In this document: piece after piece, positions 44,612-56,672 of the stretch | Layout: every line of letters begins with the position of its first letter | How positions within the stretch are numbered: position 1 is the first letter of the stretch | Assembly: GCA_963920665.1 (NCBI GenBank) | Contig: OY987268.1 | Span: forward strand, 18,478,501-18,542,500 | Source of the DNA: Straminergon stramineum | Lineage: Eukaryota; Streptophyta; Bryopsida; Hypnales; Calliergonaceae | DNA length: 64,000 nucleotides | Direction: 5' to 3' | Notes under the pieces: model-generated | Database searches by the model: none | Told to the model about the DNA's origin: nothing | What the model saw: the letters and a program-made list of their open reading frames with translations, nothing else | Program-made: the position numbers and the translations under genes

Positions 44612-47590
44612 GATAGGGTGTGTCGGCCTATTCTTGAGGCCATGGACTGTAAAGAACGATTGAATGATTCAAAAGCTCATCATAGGAGCTCGGAATCAGT
44701 ATGAGTTGACCATGAGGGGGTGACCTGGAATTTGGATAGATGAGGTTTGGGCCAGGGTATACGGATTCCCCAAGAAGGGATCCGGATTAGCCTCTCGAAT
44801 GGATAAGTTCGTGGTAGGAAAATTTAGGAATGCAGCCCATTCTAAGGAAGGGTACGCCATTAGTGACTGTTTGGATGGGAGGTAGAAGCAAGTCCTAGAG
44901 TTTCTTATCCCGATCTTATATCTAGAAATGCCTACCCGGTTTACGGTTACAGTAGCCAACACCATCTTTGGTGCCATGGAAGGTAGACCGGTCAACTGGG
45001 GGAAAGTCATTGGAGCCATAGTCTCTAAGCTTGCCGCCAATGTAGGAAAGGCAAAGACTAGCCCAATTGGTCCATACCTATTCCACCTCTACCATCATGC
45101 GGAATTTTTGAGTGATGTAGAAATGGTAGAGTACAATACCGGATCCACCATCCTACATTACGGCCTCATAGACGAAGTGGAGGTGGAGTAGCCGGTGTTT
45201 GAAGAAGATGAAGAGCCGGAAGATGAGGAGCAACTCATAGATTGGAGACGAAGGAAATCCACCGATCCAACTTCACGAGTGAAACTCCCTATTCCGGGGA
45301 AGGTTCCGGAGGTTCCAGAGGAAGACATTTCCGGATTCTTCAAAACCAGATTCAACTAGGTCTTGTAGGTGCAGGAGTATCATGAGAATTTGGCCGATAT
45401 TCTCAGGAGGATCAACAAGGAGTTGAAGGTCGAGCTAGAGGACATACTTAATGCTGTGAAGAAACTCCCAAATCTAGAAGAGTTGGGATGAAAGGAGAAA
45501 CAAATTGAAAATCTGGAAAAGGAGAAGATAGACCTTCAAGCCAGGTTGAGTTGGACACAAGGGGAGTTAGCCACAGCAAAGCAAAGGGAGAAGGAAGCTC
45601 TATAGTTGGTCAAGAATCTATCCAATCTGGTGGATAGACCAACGGATCTCGTTGTTAAGGCCTCTCTAGTTCAAAACTGGCTAACAAAGGAATGACATCT
45701 CACGAGATCCAAGGTGATCCGGATCTTGGTAGATTGGTCATTGAGGATGGATTCCGTGCTAAAGGAGATGTGCCAACTGTTGGGTCGGATTGATCTGGAT
45801 CATGTCATGGATTTTTCCCACTTTCCAAAAATCCACTTTGATACGGAAACTCTAGTGAAGTTGACAACATCACTACCATTGCCAGCTAGACCGGAAGTCC
45901 TTAGGAAGATTCTCCAGCATTCAACCAAGCCCTTCTCAACTCAGCTCAAGAAGACCATCTAGGGGAGCGTGAAGACAACGCGAGAGCCAGCCAAGGAGCT
46001 GGACAAAGCATGAGAGTTGGCACCACTGGAAGTTACCATCTCGCCACTGATTCAGACGATCCGTCTTTCTAAGAAGGAAACCCTTCAGACACCCAAGTTG
46101 CTTATCTAGAGTGACTTGGTGAACTGGATTGGAGGATTGTTGAATTTGGCTCGGACTCATCCGGAAGGTTTTGAGCACATGCAGTAGCTATAGATAAGGC
46201 AAAAGAGGACTACCATTGTTTTGGATGAGACCTCTCTAGGAGAAGAAGATGAGAGAGACATCATGTAGATTGAGAAATCTGAGGAAGAGGAGTACCAAAC
46301 CGGATGAGAGGAGGAAGGAGAGGAGGAGGACATGGAAGAAGAAGACTCGCCTTCGGAAATCCAAAAGATCTAGATCCGGGAAATGTTGGAGATGACTCCG
46401 GTGAAGGCAACTTCGAGGGCATCCATCTGAGCACCAGCATGTCAAGGCAAGAGCAGTCAGAAGAAGGCGCGAAAGGCAAAGTAGTTAGGGTTTTGGTTAG
46501 TTAGGATTTAAATTTTGAATCTGATCTAGGTTTCCAAGTGTGGGCTTGGGTTCCGGATTTGTAGGATTTGACTTTCCGGGTTTCTCGGGAGGTCTGTAGT
46601 TGGTCACCTAGATTTCTAGGTGGCTTTTTGGCTTTTTGGCTTTCGGTTTTTGGGTTTTTAAGTGAGGGTTAGGTTTGTTGCCCTCTCATTCCATCCTAGT
46701 GCGTATAGTTGTTATCTTGTCATCATTTCTTTAATCTGAGCCACCAAGTGGACATTCAAGAATTGATTTGTCGTATATCTAGCTTTCCTGTGTTTTTTTG
46801 TGAGAGTGTTGAAGTCTAAGAGAGGAGGGGGAAAGGAGGAATCTGGATCTAAGGTGACTCAATCTAATTTGGGAGGGAACGTTTGTGACGTAGTTTAGGC
46901 TTGTGAATACGGTCTTGTGCGTAGTGCCTTTAAAACATTAGACCGGAAATCCGGCAAGGAGTGGTATAGGTACGAGTCTAGAATGCTAGGGAGGGTTCTA
47001 TGCAGAGATAAGCAACCGCTAGCAGAAAAATCCCCATCCTATTCTCCTCGGAAGGTCTTCCGAACCCTAGGATCAATCTAGTGAATGACTAATAATCCCC
47101 CATCAGTTCTAGTTTCTGTTGATCTGTTGTTGTAGTGGAGAAGACTGGTTACGGCTCTAAGTGACCTGCCTTCTAGATTGGCCATCCGGGAAGTTGTGAG
47201 AGTGTTTCTTGGTTTGATCTAGTGCAACATTTGGTCTAAGTGTGTTTTGTGTAGTTTAGAGAGAGAAGAGAGTGTGAGGAATACAAGTGGTGAGTCCCTC
47301 CCCCTCTACAAGATCAAAGGCGGACCCTTTGAGGGTAAAACAAAGGCACCAAAAACTAGTGTATGTGAGAAATGACGGATCCGGATTCCGGAAAGGACTG
47401 GATCCGGATTGCATTATGGAAAAGTAGTGATCCAAAAAAGAGAGAAAAGAGGTGAAGAGAGAGCTTAAGTTAGTAATATGGATAATCTCAACTTGCAGCA
47501 ATAGTCTAGAATCCCCTAGGATGATATTTTGAGTCATTTTACGACATTTTGGTGTTGTAATAGTACTTACGCTCCACTGTGCGTATGATA
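44600..47590 (+). mobile_element. Second copy (C) of the outer element, 5'-incomplete
   Basis: Homologous, in the opposite orientation, to 9380-7047 and 3686-3030. Homology starts abruptly near 44612 inside the ORF and ends at GTATGATA (47583-47590), equivalent to the TACGACA end of copy B. It carries the unoccupied target (CCTTTAAAACATT near 46930) of the insertion found in copy B. Its end lies only 25 bp from the start of the ParB-like pseudogene at 47616, which it may have truncated. Confidence 0.7.
44612..46484 (+). pseudogene. PF20167-like transposon protein of copy C, stop-riddled
   Basis: Followed by alignment to copy B: GVCRPIL-equivalent start, then YELTMRG, RVYGFPKKGSGLASR, VANTIFGAMEGRPVNWGKV and SPIGPYLFHLYHHAEF, then a coiled-coil part (KEKQIENLEKEKIDLQARL), LVKLTTSLPLPARPEV, and an acidic tail (EEDMEEEDSPSEI) to TAG 46482-46484. 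About 18 in-frame stops, roughly twelve TAG and six TGA and no TAA. Several TAGs correspond to Gln in copy B (GR*K against RQK). Non-functional. Confidence 0.7.
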
Positions 47591-47615
47591 GGACATATAA
47601 GGAAGCGAAGAAGAG

Positions 47616-49712
47616 ATGAATTACGATGAGCCCAAGAAAATTTATGAAGAATATTAGACATCGTGCACGAACTCTTACGTCTTCAGGATAGACAAGAAAT
47701 TTACCATCCTGATTGAATAGCTGGAGACTCCTCCCGAGAATTTGAACATTCGATGACTAGAAGAGAAGGGGATAATGTCGTCGCTAAAGTTCTTCTTAGA
47801 GATGTCCGATCCAGATAAGAAGATGACCCTCTAGGCAATGCCTCAGGATCTCACATCTAGGCCCTCGTACTACAGAGACGTGAAGTCCGGAAAATTTTGG
47901 ATGGTGAATGGTCAACATAGCGTTGAGGCATCGAAGAGAATGAAGGCCATTCCAAAGGCTAAGTAGAAGTTTGAGAAGTTCAAGGAGTGGGACTGTTTTA
48001 TTGTTTGGAATACAGACAAGAGAATCATTCGGAAAATTTTGGCATATTATAATAGGGTGAACCATTTCCAAAACTATATGCCAACGTGGGCAATGAACAT
48101 ACTGAGCGTGAGAAATGTTTGGATAAGTCTTGACCATCTACCTCTCCCAAAAGAGCTAACGGAGTTGGGGAAAACTGTGGCCATCCGAAGTCAGACGCCT
48201 CAAGACCTGGTCATGGCCAAGAAGTGGATGGTATGTCCCTCCATTCAACTCGTATCAACTTGATTTGAATCCAAGTCTTTCAGAGAGCCACTAACACTAA
48301 TACATTGTATTATTGATTTGTTGTGATTGACTTCTCTCCTTTTATTGTTTTGGTACAAGAGTTTCATGATACTATGAAACTTTGTTTTGCAATGATCGAT
48401 GTCAAAAAGTCCCAGGGTGCATTGAACAAGAAGAAAGTGGTGGATATATCCATCTACAACGAAATAAAGATCATCACCGCATTAGATGAAGTGCATGGTC
48501 TGTAGAAAGAGGTCATATCCAGCCAATCGCAGGGATTATTGATTGATCTGGAATCCTTGTTGCCATTCAAAGATACAAAGAACTGGGATGCGAAGAAAGA
48601 TGGGGTTATAAGTTGAGAGTTCTTCAAATGGTTAGGTAACACGCTCGAATTTGATCTCAAGAAGTTGGCGTTGCATCTGCTGAATAGAACGCGAAGAAGG
48701 GAGCATCTTCACCTGAAAGTGACCATCAAGAAGGTCTCAGGAGTCAATGTGGATTGCTACAACGCAAAGAAATGGCTCGAGCGAAATAAATGAAAGCAAG
48801 TCGTCAGGAAGTACTTGTATTTTGAGAAGTCGAGCTTGGAATTCTTCAATAGTGACAGGGATTACAAAAAAGAGTAGTGGAAGGCATTCAAGTAAAACTA
48901 TGACGTTATGAAGGCCACCAAACAACTCCTTTTGATGGCTCCCAGAGAAGAGTTCTTTTTGCAAGTGAAGAGACTAGCGAACAAGAACAAAAGCTGCCGG
49001 GAGATTTCACCCTATGTTGCCGAGTTCTTTAAGGTCTTCCTAAAAAGTAAGGGGAAGTATAAGAAGCCAGACGCCAAATCATACTTGAGACCCTACAACA
49101 CGAAGGACGACATACTATCGTCTTGGGGCAACGACGTATGGAACGACGCCATGGGTGACTCCCTCAAGCTTGCGTTGATCGACTTCTAGAACATTCCAAG
49201 AGTGATCAACAAGGAGATAGCTCCTCGAGACTCTCCCTACTTCCTTGCATTCATGGATCTACTCATGAAGCTGGATGATCCTTCCATGATTGATCCGGAG
49301 GTGTGGCTGTGGATTTGCGGTGACCAACACACAGATGATGACTTGAAGGCACATATTGGGACTAGGGAATTCGGTGCATTGTACGTAGACCATTTCTTAG
49401 AGTACCTCTCGGCACTTGTCGAACATCTAGAAAACTTGGCTACAAGTACCACTCGTATGAAGGCACTTGTCCACTTGATCTTCTTGGTGAAGAAAGGTGC
49501 AAGGATTAAGCCAAAATCGATTCCAAGGAGGTTCGACGTCTCGAAGATCACCAAGTGGTAGAAGTTGGGTCTATACAATGAGATGGAGTACAAGATCTAC
49601 GATACCAAACTCCACATGGAGTTTTATTTGCATGTTCTCGACCTCTTCTGTAACGCAAGAAGAGACGTCCTCTCAGTTTTCACAAGTAGAAAATTTGTCT
49701 ACGTTGCTTAGG
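47616..49712 (+). pseudogene. Decayed gene with a second ParB-like (GQHS) box
   Basis: Frame from ATG 47616 (MNYDEPKK) through SSLKFFLEMSDPDKKMTL, MPQDLTSRPSYYRDV and FWMVNGQHSVEASKRM to a donor at 48230 (ATG|GTATGT). It resumes at about 48357 (EFHDTMKLCFAMIDVKK) and runs to about 49712 (a GTAAGC donor follows). The NGQHSxxA box resembles the DG[N/H]HRxxA box of ParB-like domains and of locus 1 and 2, but the rest of the sequence is different. Stops: TAG about eight times (for example AK*KFEK and DF*NIPR), TGA three times, TAA once. Long stretches such as EEFFLQVKRLANKNKSCREI and DPEVWLWICGDQHTDDDLK are clearly former coding sequence. I do not recognise the domains after the ParB-like box. 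Confidence 0.5.
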
Positions 49713-49890
49713 TAAGCATTCCATTTCAAGTCGATTTGAGTTGATCTTCATTCTCATGAAGACAGGTGTGATGGCGGTCCTTTTTGAATGTTGATGATTA
49801 TAAACTTCTATTAGTTCGTAATTAGTTTTAAGTTGAGTCAACTTGAATTGGTCGATTACTTCTATTTGACATCCATATCTTGTGATGCAG

Positions 49891-50731
49891 ATGAGTGGGT
49901 TGGATCACTTTGCCATTGCGGACAGTAGTTATCACGATAGATTCCAGAATCTTGTCGTGATGTCAGAGAATCTAGACAAGGACGATTTCCTTCATTCCAC
50001 TTACTTCATGGATGAAGGCGCACACCCGCAAAAGGGAACCAAAGAGGCCTCGATGTCGGCGAGGGGTGCAACAAGCTCAAGAAAGGGGAAGGCAACATCT
50101 TTGGCTCGGGTAGAAGAACTCTTGGGTGATGAGGATGACCTTCAGACAACAGTCCATCTCGTTGATGACGGCGAAGAGCATACTCCAACATGGGTGGATC
50201 TTGTGACGTGGTTGTTTCCGAGCACGGACGGGGATCCGATTGATGTGACAAATCCAACTGAGGTCAGCAGTATGCGTGGCTCGTCGGCATCACCGAGGGA
50301 GCATCCCAACCTCACTTCGAGCTCGTCCAAGCGTGATCCTCAAAAGAGGATCACACGAAGAGTCGTTGAAGGAGGAGACAACAACGAAGATGCTCTTGCG
50401 AATGCTGTTGAAGGATAGAGTGGAAAACAAGAAGGCAAGGAAGGAGGACATGACCATGATGAGGGACATGATGAACAAGATGATGCCTCAAGTATGTGCA
50501 GTCGTTGCTCAAGACATTTATATGAGCATGCATGCCGCGAATATGATGCCAATGCAGATGATCGTGCCCTCCCCTGGTCAATCACAACGGTTTTGTATTG
50601 GAAATCAACTTCATGCCTTAGTTGATAGTGAGAGGCAGGTGCAGCAAGGGTCTGCAAATCCGTCAACAACGGCCACGACGTCCGACCAACCGCTTGTTGC
50701 ACAGACACTGGACTCAGCTCCACAAGATTGA
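49891..50731 (+). pseudogene. 3' exons of the GQHS gene, frameshifted
   Basis: Starts after a TGTGATGCAG acceptor at 49890 (MSGLDHFAIADSSYHDRF) with Ser-rich and acidic low complexity. Near 50330 the better coding frame switches to one reading VENKKARKEDMTMMRDMMNK and a Met/Gln-rich stretch, ending at a stop at 50729-50731. This implies a small indel. It probably continues the gene at 47616. Confidence 0.4.
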
Positions 50732-51076
50732 AATGATTCTATGCAAGCGGAAGAGGAGGAGATTGCCGTGGCGGATGAGCAGTCCCTCAATCTTGTGGCT
50801 GAGGACCAACCAGGTTCTTCCTAGTGACCTTCCAACCTCTCATTCAACTCGAATCGAGTTGAATCTGCCTTCAAGTTTTTCGTTTGTCCATTGAATGCAC
50901 AACATAGGAAGACGTAGGTAGGTGGACAAAGACTTCCAATGTATGTATCTGTGACATTATTTCTCATTCTGAGATATTGTAATAAAATTGTTTTCTTACA
51001 CCATAAGTTGTTGTGTACAATTTTCACAGCCATAGGCTCTATGATTGTCGATGTAATTTTGCCCCATGTTTTGTTT
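50732..51076. other. Spacer between two decayed genes
   Basis: 345 bp with a few more codons of the preceding frame (EEEEIAVADEQSLNLVAED-like) and then AT-rich DNA. No separate feature seen. Confidence 0.3.
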
Positions 51077-52376
51077 CTTGCTATCAAGTTTGCGCCCGCG
51101 TCTAGTCCTCAACTTGCTTGCACGGAGTCACTTTCTCCACATAGTGATGCCTTCTTAGACGTAGACACAATGCATTTTGCAATGCCTGAGGAGGAAGAAG
51201 AGGATGTTTGCATGTTCAACGCTATCGAGTAAAAGGTTGATGACAGTCTTTCTAACCAAGCACTTTTGGAATTGGATATCCCTCATTCAAAAAGGCTAGT
51301 TGAAGCAATAGTTTCTTCATCACTTGATCAATCGGTTGATGTGGTGAGTAATTCATTTTAGCTTTCTATAGTTCATTGTGTCTCTTTTCGAGCCTTTGGC
51401 TTTTTCAATTCTATGATTCATTCTTCTTGTTCCATTTTAGTTTTCTTAATGTGATGGGCAGTGCATGGGTTTAACGGTCTCCACGTTTTGGCTATAAAAT
51501 CCTTAACATGGTAGTAGTCAGGCATGTGTTCTAGTTGGTGAGGTGGAAGACCAGGTCCTCCACCCATTCTTGTCTAGGGTCACGGAGAAGTGGCTCAATG
51601 TCATCTTGGATCTAAATGGTTTACTTTGCGTCTATGAGGATAAGAAATATCACACAAGGGAAAAGAAGTTCACCAATATTGATGATTTCGATCTAGACTT
51701 AGAATGCCTCACCTTTCGTGTAAAATTCATGAGGATGCGGCCCCACTCTCTAAGGTTTCTCTGCGAGTTATCCGTGATTGCAAACATCTCAGTTTGGAGC
51801 TCCATGAAAAGGGCCATGGTCATCAAAGTGTGCAATGCCCTCTTTAGGGGCATAGACTCCCCACGGCATGTCTTTGGGCAAGAGCAATGTGTCGTTTTAA
51901 AGCGCAGAAGCAAGGGTGGAAGGATAGTGAACTACAAGGTGAAAGGAACGGACAAAGACTTTTTCCTCAAACCATTGGAAAGGTTATTCGACATGGAGGA
52001 TTCCATTTTTTCTAGAGAGAATACCATCATAGTTGATGACAATCTCGCAAAGCAAGTCAAGAATAATCCAGAAAATGTGATTCTCTTTGATACGTGATCA
52101 TACCAAGGATATGGTGCCATGGATGGGATTCTTATCGATCACCTTCTGCCTTATATTCGACGCCTTCACAAAGCAAGGCCCACAGAATTGTACTCGTTTT
52201 GGAGAAATGATGCGATGGGGCGCTTTCACCTTCTCGATGAACCAAACTTAACTGAGTTCAAAGAGCTAGACTTAGCAATTGACGAGTCCAATAGCATTTT
52301 CGTGGAATGGAGAGAGAATAGTCCAAATCGCATAATGTCTTCTGAGGATTTTCTGAAGCCGTGGAACGGAAATTAG
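51077..52376 (+). pseudogene. FCP1/SCP-like HAD domain protein, two exons, two stops
   Basis: Exon 1 (about 51077-51343) is Ser/Glu-rich and ends at a GTGAGT donor. Exon 2 (51535-52376) has EKWLNVILDLNGLLCVY, MRPHSLRFLCEL, ANISVWSSMKRAM and TIIVDDNLAKQVKNNPENVI, then FWRNDAMGRFHLLDE to a TAG. This is the order of HAD motifs 1, 2 and 4 in the FCP1 homology family, which in its active members dephosphorylates the RNA polymerase II tail. Motif 1 reads DLNG where active enzymes have DxDx[T/V]; the second Asp is replaced, which predicts loss of activity. In-frame TAA at 51230 and TGA at 52095 suggest decay, though the 185-codon FCP1 core itself is intact. Confidence 0.6.
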
Positions 52377-52747
52377 AGGGTGGAGGAGGTCTCCTTACTT
52401 TTCACTCGCATGTCTAGTTTGAATTGATTGGAAATTTTAGGTACTACTTGTAGTGAATTGCAAGTTATTTTTAATGTTCATCATATTTTACATGTTGTGG
52501 AGAGAATGGAAGATATATGGCTACCTTGAATCATTGCATATGCATAATTGTTGAACACATTGAAGCGTTGTTTTGACAACTATTCTATGTTTGTCTCCAT
52601 GCTTTGTGTGCTACTTTAGTCACTAAAATAGAGTATCACAACAAGTGTGTTGCCTCTTCTGATTCCTTCTCTGACTATGGATAGTTTGCCATCTCGCAAG
52701 GCAAATTGGGGCACATCATGTATTTCGCAACCACTACATGATCGACG

Positions 52748-53392
52748 ATGGATTTCTTGATGTTGCCGATCAATGATGGGGTTGTTGACAGTGCTCCGAA
52801 TGGAGGGAAGCGCACTCATCCTGTGAGCTCCCCTTCTCCACTGAAGAGTCGTCCACAATCGACCTCCCCTCGGGATCGCTCGAGGTTGACTTCTGTGACG
52901 CAAAGAAAACTATATGACAAGGAAATCAAGGGGGGGGGGCTGCCCTTGAGGTATGGGGTTTCATTCTTACATTTACGAATGTGATATTTTTATGATTTGT
53001 TTTTCTCATGTTTTAGAAGGTGAATCTCAAATCTGATTCGTTTATGCACGAAATTGATGTTCTTGCAAAGGGCATCGTTATCAACCCCAACGGGTTGTGG
53101 AAGACTTAGCCTTTGAATTCCAATGATGACACACCAGCCACAACATCTTTGGTCATTCGCCTCCCTCTACCTCGACGTCATTCATTGGGGGTTGCAAGGC
53201 ACCAATGCAAAACCCATGAAGGGCAAGCTTGGCCTCATTTGAGTGGCCGTCTATAGGACACTTGAGAGTGGAGGTCCTTGAAGAAGAAAGTGCAAGACAT
53301 TGTTGGGCAGAATTCTGCATGTAGTAGCGGATACAGTCAAGGGCCAAAGATATTGAAGGCAATACAAAAGTTGAAGAGTAGGTCACATTCAT
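52748..53392 (+). pseudogene. Two-exon coding fragment of unknown family
   Basis: Exon 1, 52748-52950 (MDFLMLPINDGVVDSAP.., Ser/Pro-rich, ..QRKLYDKEIKGGG), runs to a GTATGG donor. Exon 2, from 53017 (KVNLKSDSFMHEIDVLAKGI.., VIRLPLPRRHSLG, KVQDIVGQNS) is broken by three TAGs. A run of nine G at the end of exon 1 may be off by one, since the phases do not join. Position and style suggest a fragment of another GQHS-type locus, but that is conjecture. Confidence 0.35.
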
Positions 53393-53469
53393 AGTACTTT
53401 TATTTAGGATACTAAGATAGTTTCACTCACATATTTCTGGCTATTAAAAATGGTGGTTACTTGGTGGAA

Positions 53470-53972
53470 CCTTGAATTCTTGCAATCATGGTGGCAAAGT
53501 TAATGTTGTTTAGACATTGTGCTGGAATCATCTGCACCTTTGTAAGTAGGATCTGGGAAAAAGGCATCGAGATTTGAGAAGGATGAAATTGGTGGAAAGT
53601 GATAGGTATCTTTCAATTCATCAACACACAAAAATTCATAGAAGGAATTGAATATGGAATGTTTAGAAAAAAAATCGAGCCCCTTCTTTGAGAAGGACCC
53701 ACATAGACTACACTTGTAACAATGTGGTGTGTGAGAGTTCCTCTCAAAGTGGGGGCAGGATTTTGTTTCTAAACATTTCATATTTAATTCCTTCCATGAA
53801 TTTGTGTGTGTTCATGACTTATGCGGTACTTAAGCTTTCTATCATTTTCATCCTTTGTATATTGTGCTCTCCTCTTCCCAAACAATCCACTTGCAATGGT
53901 GGTGATATTTTCAATGCAATCTCTAAACAACATTTACTTTGCCACTATGATTGCAAGAATTCATGGCTTCAA
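53470..53972. repeat. 500-bp near-perfect palindrome (foldback)
   Basis: The two halves are inverted copies centred near 53719. Examples: TTCTTGCAATCATGGTGGCA (about 53475) against its complement near 53948; ATTCATAGAAGGAATTGAAT (about 53631) against ATTTAATTCCTTCCATGAAT (about 53783); CCCCTTCTTTGAGAAGGACC against GTTCCTCTCAAAGTGGGGGC around the centre. The loop is only about 10 nt and pairing is about 80 per cent or better by eye. A transcript would form a long hairpin. Either a MITE or an siRNA/miRNA-precursor-like locus. Small frames inside are not called. Confidence 0.85.
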
Positions 53973-55281
53973 GTGCTCCCATAGACTCTCGAGTACTAGT
54001 ATACATTCAAAATTTCAATATGTATACATCATTCAATGATTACTTTCTATAAATTGAAGTATACTTTGAACATTTTGCATCGAATTCGTATATTTCTATG
54101 CATGGTATTTGGATATATTGCAACTACATATGTACAGTATTTGTCATTGCATTGCTTATTTTGTATTTCTAGGGTACAAATTCTCTTTAACTTATGGTTG
54201 TAGTGCTTATAAAAACTCTCATTTCCCTGGAAAACTCCCATTTTCATGAATATGATGTTTTAGATGAAACCATGTATAAAAAAATACTAACACCATGGGA
54301 TGCAGGGTTGCTATTCTATGAGCTTATGAGCTTGTGAGCTTGTGAGCATACATTTTTTTTGGGTGAAATTTAGGGTTGGTCCTATAACCATGGCTTTTTG
54401 AAGAATACAGAAGATGAAAAGAAAATCTTTAATAATGTTCCATTTTTGTAAATCCAAGTTAATAGTAACCCCTAACATTTTATGTCTAAATTTTGACAAA
54501 CTTCATGACATTTATACTTTATAGAATACATTTAAGAAATCTGAGTTTTTATACATAGCTACACTTTAGGCTTAGTTTCTATATAATTAAAAATATGGAT
54601 GGTAATTTAGGATTTAGAATTAGAGTAATATCTTCCAATAGGATACAAGAAATATAGAAATGTATAAAATAGTAAAAAATGATAAAGAGAAAATAGAAAT
54701 AATATTGAGAGACATGGCGGTAAAATTGGTAAACACATCAAATTCAATGTGATAGTATTAGTAATTTTAAAAAATATTCAAAAGGCCTAAGAAGTACATT
54801 ATTGGAGCCCACATAGTAATAGTTAAGGGGTGTAACATTTAAAATTTCAGATTTTGGCTTCCAAGATACCCAAGGGATTTTCATTTTCCAATAACAATTT
54901 AAAAAATAGAGACTTCTTTGCCAATTTGGAAATAAGTATGCAAGCATTGGATGATTGGATTCTCCTCTCGGCCCCGAGAGGTCTCACAATGCAAGAGAAC
55001 ATTCATCAATCCAAAATGAATTCAAGACAACAAAACTATCTGAATTTCTGAATCTTGGCCACTGAATAAAGTGTAATTTCGAAAAAAGCAATTATGAAAG
55101 GATGGAGACCTCAACCTAGATCCCACATATGAAACCACAACTTGAACATTACAGTAGAAATAGGGAGTTTAGGATAATGAAATAGTAGCTTCACTATCCT
55201 CATAATGCAATTGAAATTCAAAAAGTGAGGAGTAGAAGATGAAAATTGAATCAAACAAGAATGATCTTGCTCAAAAAAACA
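53973..55281. other. Non-coding AT-rich stretch 3' of locus 2
   Basis: No defensible ORF. It contains a single perfect 18-bp palindrome of the form CCTCTCGGCC..GAGAGG at 54964-54981, like those in the putative first intron of locus 2. Confidence 0.45.
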
Positions 55282-55637
55282 TCAAGTAGATGAAGAAGAC
55301 ATTGAATGAGAATGAGCACTACTATTAGTGCACAATGTCTTCTCATCAACTTCTAGAGCTACCATGTCTAGAAATTGCAATATCCTAGGATCCAAAGTAC
55401 TATTCATATCTCGTGTAGGGATATATCCTTGGGATGTATAATCAACAGCTAACGCCTCGGCATAGGGGGGTAGTATGTAGTGTTTCTCCGGACTTGGGAA
55501 AAAACCAAGCAAGGAATAGAACGGCTAGTGTCTAGCCTTAGTATGTATCATGCTGCAAAAACAAACGTAGAATTAGAAAAGTTTTGAGATATGCAAATGC
55601 TTGAAACTAAAGAGAAAGAAGAAATTCAAGGACTTAC

Positions 55638-56672
55638 TTACTAAATCTAGATTTTTTGACAACATGGTGAACTACAACATCTTCTTCATCCGGATCATCT
55701 AAGGGCAATGTGTTGGTTGCAGGTGTTGCCGGAACAACCTGAAATTGATGAATGAGAGGGGCAAGCATCGCATCAAAGATGGCCTTGTCCTCCTCCAAAG
55801 CATCGATGTACTTGTCTAGGACCCTACAAGCGTGAATGGCAGCACTTGGAAAACGTACATTGAGTTGAAATTAAGAGATTAACAAAGAAGAGGAAAAAAT
55901 TGAAAGGATTATATATTTCATTACAATGTAAAGGCAAGTTTAGGACTTACGAGTTGAAGCTATACAATCCACAACCACGTCACTTGGAATGGATAATGCT
56001 TCAATGGACATTTGCATGAATTGAGGGTCCTTCTGATGGGCCCCTCTCCAAGGAATACCCTTGTTCATAGACAGTGTCTCTGATATGGTGAAATTTTGAA
56101 GAATGTTGTCAAGTGCAACATCCACACCAAGTGCCTTCAGCTTTGGGCAAAGTTGAAATGTGAACTTCGAAGTTCCAACCCCTGGCAAGTTTCTCACCCA
56201 CAATTGAATTCCTAAACACAATGTCTACAAAACAAAGCATTCTAAGGTGAATACATCACCATAGAGATTTTTAATAAAATCCCTATAAATCCAGAAACTT
56301 TTGATAGAAGATGAATTTACTATGGAAGATAGATTGAAAGGTGAAGTTAGATGCAAGCAGTTCATCCCCCACCATTCCTTCCGTAATTTAAATCCATAAG
56401 GAATAGTATAGTTATGAATGTCAACTTTGGCTTGGGCCCTATAAGGATGGACAATTAGTAGTGCCCCATCATCTTGTAAATGTCCATCTGCAAATTCAAA
56501 AAGTAACTCAAGCCACTTTTCAGGGCGTTGATTCCACTTTGGAATGGTAGTAAGAGGGTTGGACACATCAAGTATAGGTAGTCCTTCAGGCATGTCGATG
56601 ATGATAACGTCTACACGGGGCTTGTCAGAACGAATGCCTTGATAGAATCCATCCTTATCCACCGTGTGTTGT
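55638..56672 (-). pseudogene. Locus 2 exons with beta-class amino-methyltransferase-like fold
   Basis: VDVIIIDMPEGLPILDVSNP occupies the motif IV position, with Asp and the third-position Pro of DPPY kept. It is followed by GHLQDDGALLIVHPY and RKEWWGMNCLHLTSPF. The next exon has GIPWRGAHQKDPQF, then SDVVVDCIAST. The next has AAIHACRVLDKYIDALEEDKAIF, completing a motif-I-like AdoMet-binding segment. This copy keeps the motifs better than locus 1 but still lacks a canonical DPP[YFW]. Beta-class N4-cytosine/N6-adenine DNA methylases have the same order. Substrate and activity cannot be inferred. Confidence 0.5.

Noticed and set aside
53500..53781. Cys/His-rich frame (CPHFERNSHTPHCYKCSLC) as a zinc-finger gene
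   Set aside because: It crosses the centre of the 500-bp palindrome; the spacing looks accidental and no homologue is visible in the window.
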